A stretch of DNA of 21,764 bases from Acanthamoeba lenticulata (Eukaryota > Discosea > Longamoebia > Acanthamoebidae), in the NCBI GenBank assembly GCA_002179805.1, contig NAVB01001287.1, forward strand, positions 1 to 21,764. Direction: 5' to 3'. The notes beneath the pieces are model-generated. The model was not told the origin of the DNA and ran no database searches. It worked only from the letters and a program-made list of their open reading frames with translations. Position 1 is the first letter of the stretch. Every line of letters begins with the position of its first letter. Positions 10,845 through 21,764 of the stretch are shown one piece after another. The translations under genes and the position numbers were made by a program.

Positions 10845-12834
10845 TCAGAGGGCGATGCAGATGGTCTTCTGCTCGGTGTAGAAATCGATCGAATGATCGC
10901 CGCCCTCCCGCCCCATGCCGCTGTGCTTCATCCCGCCGAAGGGGACCCGCAAGTCGCGCTGCATCGCCCACCCACCGAGTCATTAGGCGGTCCACGATGG
11001 AGGGCAAAGTCATCTTCGGGCACCTTGAGCCACGTGTTGACCCACACGGTGCCGCTCTTGATCTCCTGCGCGACCCGGTGCGCGCGCTTGAGGTTCTCCG
11101 TCCACACGCACGACGCGAGGCCGTACTCCACGCTGTTGGCCATCTCGATGGCTTCCTCCTCCGTCTCAAAGGGCGTGACCGTCACCACGGGGCCAAAGAT
11201 CTCCTCCTGCTGCACGCGGCTCGTGTAGGGGACGTTGGTGATGATCGTCGGGTTAAGCCAGTAGCCTGGCCGTGGATTAAGATCCGATCATCGCGAGTGA
11301 GTGCCAAATACACACGTGAACTCCACACCACGCGCATGCCCCTGCTCTATACCGTTCTTGAGGCCATCCGGTACAGACGGCTTGTCGCCGCCAAGCGCGA
11401 TGGAGCCGCCCTCCTGGCGGGCGAGGTCGATATAGTAGTTGACCTTGGCCAAGTGCTCCTGGCTGATGAGCGCGCCCATGGTCGACGTCGGGTCCTTGGG
11501 GTCGCCCACCTACATAGGTTCCCTCCCCCCCCGGTTGGTGACCGGCAGCAACGCAGGGAATAGGGGAAGGGCGGCAGAGAAGGGGGAGCCCGACCTTGAT
11601 GGCCTTGGAGGCTTCCACGAACTGCTCGACAAACTTGTCGTAGATGCCCTTCTGCACAAAGATGCGCGAGCCGCACAAGCAGATCTCGCCCTGGTTGGCA
11701 AAGCTCGACCGCACACTGAGGATTGTGGTGATGAAAAAAAGCGTAAGCGAGCCGCCGTCGCCACCATCACGATCAACATGACATTCGGACGATCGACACC
11801 GACCTGGTGGGCACGGCTTGAGACAGATCAGCGTCGTCAAAGATGATGTTGGGGTTCTTCCCGCCGAGCTCCAGGCCGAGCTTCTTGTAGTGCGGTGCCG
11901 AGTCGGTGATGATGCGCTCCGCGGTCTTGGTGCCGCCGGTGAAGGAGATCAGCGGCACGTCCTTGTGCTTGACCAGAGCCGCGCCGGCGGTGGGCCCTGA
12001 GCACGGCCGCGTGGGCGTTGCAACGTAGGGTGAGTTAGTCGTCGCGAAAGCGGGCGAGCGCCACAACACAGACTGACAAGGGCAGCTTCATATACCGCGG
12101 CCAAAGACCATGTTGACAACGCCTTTGGGCAGGCCGGCCTTCTCGAAAAGGCCGCACATCATCCAGGCAGTGAGCGAGGTCATTTCCGAGGGCTTGGCCA
12201 CGACCGTGTTGCCCACAGCGATAGCGGGCGCAATCTTCCACGTCAGCAAGTACAGCGGCAGGTTCCTGCACCCCGCACTCACGGTGATGAGGTCATGGGG
12301 CTCATTTAAGAAGGTCAAAAAGGGAACGCGCGCACCAAGGAGAAATGAGACCGGCCACACCGACAGGGCTTCTGATGGTGTAGTTAATGGCGCCTTCAAT
12401 CGTGGTGGAGCTCTCCTCGTGGTGCAAGATGGCAGAGGCGAAGAAACGCAAGTTGGTGACGGCACGAGGGATGTCCAGCGTCCTCGCAAGGGCCACCGTT
12501 TTGCCATTATCCTTCGACTCGGCTTCAGCAAACTCTTCCAGATTTTCCTCAATCAGATCAGCAATTTTGTTGATGATTTTGGAGCGTTGCTCTGCCGGCA
12601 TGCGCGACCAGGCAGGAAAGGCCTACATGTGGAGAGCGTTGAGATTGCGCTAAATCTGACAGAAAGGGGTCTAAGTACCTGCTTGGCAGCCTCCACTGCA
12701 TCGTTCACATCATCAGCATCAGAATCAGGGACCAGAAGGAAAGCCTGCCCAGTAGCGGGCATGAAGCTTTCCAAGTACTTGTCATTGTGCGGCGCAACAA
12801 ACTGACCGTTGATGTAGTTCTGCAACTTTTGCAT
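10845..12834 (-). CDS. 2-aminomuconic semialdehyde dehydrogenase (ALDH8A1 type)
   Basis: NAD-dependent aldehyde dehydrogenase that oxidises 2-aminomuconate semialdehyde in the kynurenine branch of tryptophan degradation. Eight exons: 12834-12679, 12622-12336, 12265-12096, 11996-11804, 11715-11595, 11509-11353, 11265-11024 and 10958-10845, giving 479 codons against about 487 in animals. Motifs are QNYINGQFV, FAEAESKDNGKT, GVAGLISPWNLPLYLLTWK, the cofactor segment FTGGTKTAER, the general base in LELGGKNP (Glu247), the nucleophile in GEICLCGSR (Cys281), EEIFGPV and the C-terminal PFGGMKHSGMGREGG. RSSFANQGEICLC and LYLLTWKIAPA favour ALDH8A1 over other ALDH families. The Glu-Cys spacing of 34 residues is canonical. 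In-frame codons upstream (ATG at 12897 and 12960) are possible starts but would add a tail not typical of the family. Confidence 0.92.
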
Positions 12835-13090
12835 TTTATTTTTGTATGACTGATCAATGGGTCGTTGAGTTGTGACTTCTTTGCCCCAGTTGTACATTAT
12901 TCGGCGTGACGGGCACTGGAAAAGCCGCGTGAAAACAAAACACACTGGGGAGGTCTTCATATCATCATGGTAGCCAGCTCCTTCTTATTTACATGAAGAG
13001 CAACACTGCGAAGAGTGCCTCCGAAGCTCGAGCCTAGTCTCGCTTCACGCAGAGGCCTCCCGCCCAACACCGTTTACACGTTGTCCAGGC
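12835..13090. other. Spacer between the EB1 stop and the aldehyde dehydrogenase start
   Basis: This 256-base region contains the end of the EB1 transcript and the promoter of the aldehyde dehydrogenase. I see no gene, TATA box or repeat in it. Confidence 0.4.
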
Positions 13091-14480
13091 TCAGAAAAAA
13101 ATGTCGTCCTCCAGCGCCGCCGTTGTGCTGCCAAAGTCAGAGATGAAGGCCGAGAGCTTGGGGTTGAGGTCGTCACTGGCCGGCGTGCCAAAATCGAGCG
13201 ATTCCTCCTCGTAGACGTGGTCTGCTGTTGCTGCTGCCTCCTTCACGGGATGCTCCTCCGCCGTTGGCAAGTCCTCCATGTCGAACTCATCCTCGATGTC
13301 ATCGATTGGCGCTTCTTGATTGACTTGCGGCTGAACCAGGTCCTCGAGCGCATCCACGTCCAGCTCGTCATTCACTTCCACTTGTGCATTTTCAATCAGG
13401 TCAGCGAGCGCCTCAGGCGTGTGGCTCTCGGCGTAGAGAATCGACTCGACCTTCTTGATGAAGTCGGCCGTGGTGATGTCGGCGGAGGAGGCGCTGTAGG
13501 TTTGGCAAGTGATCTCCACATAGCGAAGCTTCTCAAAGTAAAACTCTTTCTCGGGTTTGAGAATGTCGAGCGTGGCCTTGAGCACACCCACCTTATCTGT
13601 CAGCTTTCGCACCTGCGCCTCGAGGTCTGTCGAGGATTGCGCCCATCCAGAAAAGGAAGAACTAGCAGGTTAGTAATGGCATGAACGTTCTGCAGGAGGG
13701 CTCGAACATATCAACGAACCAGCAATTTGAGCTGTGTGAGAAGCCGATGCCTGCTTCGGCTTGACTGCAGCGGTGCTGACGGGAACGGCCCTACGCGCCG
13801 GAGCGGCTGCGGGCCGTTTGGTAGCCACGGGTGCGGTGGTCTTGCTGGGGCCGTTGGAGGTAAGAGGTTCGTTTTCCTTGTCCAGAGCAACTGAGTTTGC
13901 CGAGGTGTTGAGAGAATTCGATGTCGACGGAACGCGCTTGGTTGCCGCCAAGGAAACGGAGGTCCCCGACGAGGATGTGATGGTGCCGGGTTGTGTCTTG
14001 CTCTTGAGCCGTCGTTCACGAGCGGGGTAGTGGTGGCCATCGTAGTTCTCGTCAAAGAACTTTTTCATCCACTGAAGGAATTCAAGATTGTCTTGTGGCT
14101 TCGCTTTGACCAGTTTGTTCACATCTATAGTCTACCCGGAGGGTATTAGAAACGTCAAAATGTGTTACTCTCAGAGTTTAACGCCTACCTTGACAATGCC
14201 GACCTCCTTGAACACTGCCTGCAGCACCTTGAAGTTGGCGATGTACTCGTAATCGTATCGCGCCTCGAAATTAACACGGTGTAGGGGAACTTTACCTGGA
14301 GTGAGAACAAAGTGAGTGCAAACCCTTGAGCCAACCGAAGAGCAACACCGTACCAGGGAAAATGGCGTCCATCAGTTGGCAGTGGGCAGCGCCCGTTGCC
14401 ACTTGCTCGACTTTGCTGTAGTCGAGCTGCAGGAAGCTGTTCAGCCACCCCAGCAATTCCTTACGTCCAGCATAGGTCAT
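13091..14480 (-). CDS. EB1-family microtubule plus-end tracking protein
   Basis: Binds growing microtubule ends and recruits partners during interphase and mitosis. Four exons: 14480-14354, 14295-14189, 14131-13720 and 13626-13091, giving 393 codons, longer than animal EB1 (about 270). The N-terminal calponin-homology domain (residues 1 to about 115) shows [54 protein letters not shown] and [11 protein letters not shown] basic Ser/Thr/Ala/Pro linker follows, then a coiled coil from about residue 216 and the EB-homology signature [13 protein letters not shown] near 241. The remaining roughly 100 residues are strongly acidic and end EDDIFF rather than the EEY/F that binds CAP-Gly domains. The start is ATG at 14480-14478; the codon upstream that keeps the frame open is GTG. 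Confidence 0.92.
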
Positions 14481-14823
14481 CTTACGCACTCACAAAGGGC
14501 CCGAGGCAGTTCGTTGTTGTGTAGCTAAAAAAAATTGACACATCTGAGCGCGTTTGGTTTGTTGCGATCAACCGCTACTTGGTTTTGGCGCCAAACAACC
14601 ACCTGCCCACAAGGAAAATCAGGACATCATTTAAAAAGTCAAGGAAAACATAATTTCCCGGTTGGGGCCACAGAGACATTGCGAAACGCGCGAAGGCGGC
14701 TGGACACCACTGGTGCTCAACGCGACCAAGTGGATTTTAGGTTGCAATTAATCGCTTACCACAAAATCTTGGTTGGCCCAAGATTGGCGAGCGACACAGC
14801 AAGGCCCTTTGCCACGCGCCGAA
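14481..14823. promoter_or_regulatory. Divergent promoter region, EB1 / ATAD2-like gene
   Basis: This 343-base stretch separates the two start codons and must drive both genes. It carries a perfect E2F-type palindrome (14584-14595) and further partial E2F-like sites (TTTCCCG at 14654-14660; GCGAAACGCGCGAA at 14681-14694). I found no TATA box and no coding potential with family resemblance. Confidence 0.65.
14584..14595. promoter_or_regulatory. Perfect E2F/DP-type palindrome TTTGGCGCCAAA
   Basis: This 12-base perfect inverted repeat matches the E2F consensus TTTSSCGC on both strands. It lies about 105 bases upstream of the EB1 start and about 230 bases upstream of the ATAD2-like start. The match is seen directly. 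Binding by an amoebal E2F/DP factor is inference. Confidence 0.65.
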
Positions 14824-21456
<6,633 letters not shown>

Positions 21457-21636
21457 TCATAAAGGAGCCATTCCCCTTCCCCTCCCGGCCAGCCCGGATG
21501 ATTCCTTCTTCTTCTTCCCACCAGGGATGAGGTAACGACTGCAATTACAACAACAACAAATCAGAGAGAACGCGGAGTTCCTGCACAAAGCCCTACTTTG
21601 GGGAGGGGGGAAGGGAGGTTGAGGGTGGGCAGATCA
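21457..21636. other. Convergent 3' spacer, ATAD2-like / VPS25
   Basis: These 180 bases lie between two converging stops. They hold a short CAA repeat (about 21547-21559) and a G-rich block (about 21599-21629). I see no gene or hairpin. Confidence 0.45.
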
Positions 21637-21764
21637 TCAGACGAGGAAAAACTTGACGCCGCCCTCGTCGCTTTGGTGACCGGAGAAGACCTGGCACTTG
21701 CCCTGCTTCTCGAGGCTCTGGAGGGCTTTGAGCAGCACCTGCATGTCCAGCCCGTGGAACTCTT
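21637..21764 (-). CDS. VPS25: VPS25, ESCRT-II subunit, C-terminal end (cut by the window edge)
   Basis: VPS25 is the ESCRT-II subunit that links to ESCRT-III during sorting of ubiquitinated membrane proteins into multivesicular bodies. Only the last 42 codons are in the window, ending at TGA 21639-21637. They read EFHGLDMQVLLKAL, then LEKQGKCQVF, and finish GGVKFFLV. This matches the end of the second winged-helix domain of VPS25, where an EFHGLD loop and a terminal GVKFF are characteristic. The protein ends two residues beyond the usual KFF terminus. The rest of the gene lies outside the window. Confidence 0.87.
   Translation of the reverse strand, partial: EFHGLDMQVLLKALQSLEKQGKCQVFSGHQSDEGGVKFFLV

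Noticed and set aside
12835..12960. Longer aldehyde dehydrogenase N-terminus from ATG 12897 or 12960
   Set aside because: The frame is open, but family members begin shortly before the NYINGQFV segment. The extension is not clearly a targeting peptide and probably lies in the leader.
14478..14489. EB1 start at the codon three residues before the chosen ATG
   Set aside because: That codon is GTG, which is not a normal eukaryotic nuclear start. ATG at 14480-14478 fits the family start.

Overview
The window looks like nuclear DNA of a free-living amoeba, most probably Acanthamoeba. It is GC-rich, the genes are tightly packed, and most genes are broken by short introns of roughly 55-190 bases. 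The partial actin at the left edge is of Acanthamoeba type. I reconstructed the introns by eye from open frames, GT/AG signals and family similarity. For all eight complete intron-containing genes placed end to end, plus the lyase with its one proposed intron, the joined exons give an uninterrupted frame divisible by three, which supports the models. Exon edges remain predictions without RNA evidence.

Layout, left to right. Bases 1-7926 hold five genes, all on the minus strand and head to tail: actin (5' part), a THO-complex WD40 protein (THOC3/TEX1 type), a mitochondrial AGXT2-type aminotransferase, an alpha/beta hydrolase and kynureninase. Spacers between the last four are only about 85-120 bases. 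A short divergent region leads to two plus-strand genes for the secretory route: a small cysteine-rich protein with a signal peptide, and a polysaccharide lyase family 11 (rhamnogalacturonan lyase) protein. The lyase gene converges on a minus-strand aldehyde dehydrogenase of ALDH8A1 type (2-aminomuconic semialdehyde dehydrogenase). A minus-strand EB1 microtubule plus-end protein follows, sharing a 343-base divergent promoter with a very large plus-strand gene (about 22 exons, 1565 codons) for an ATAD2/Yta7-type AAA+ bromodomain chromatin protein. The right edge carries the C-terminal end of VPS25 (ESCRT-II) on the minus strand.

How the genes may relate. Kynureninase and the ALDH8A1-type enzyme are non-consecutive steps of the same tryptophan-kynurenine degradation route and lie about 3 kb apart, with an aminotransferase and an uncharacterised hydrolase on the same strand nearby. 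This may be loose metabolic clustering or chance. The divergent EB1/ATAD2 promoter carries a perfect E2F-type palindrome, which would fit cell-cycle control of both genes. The lyase fits a bacteria-like, plant-polysaccharide-degrading function acquired by transfer. I see no mobile element, CRISPR array, rRNA or tRNA.
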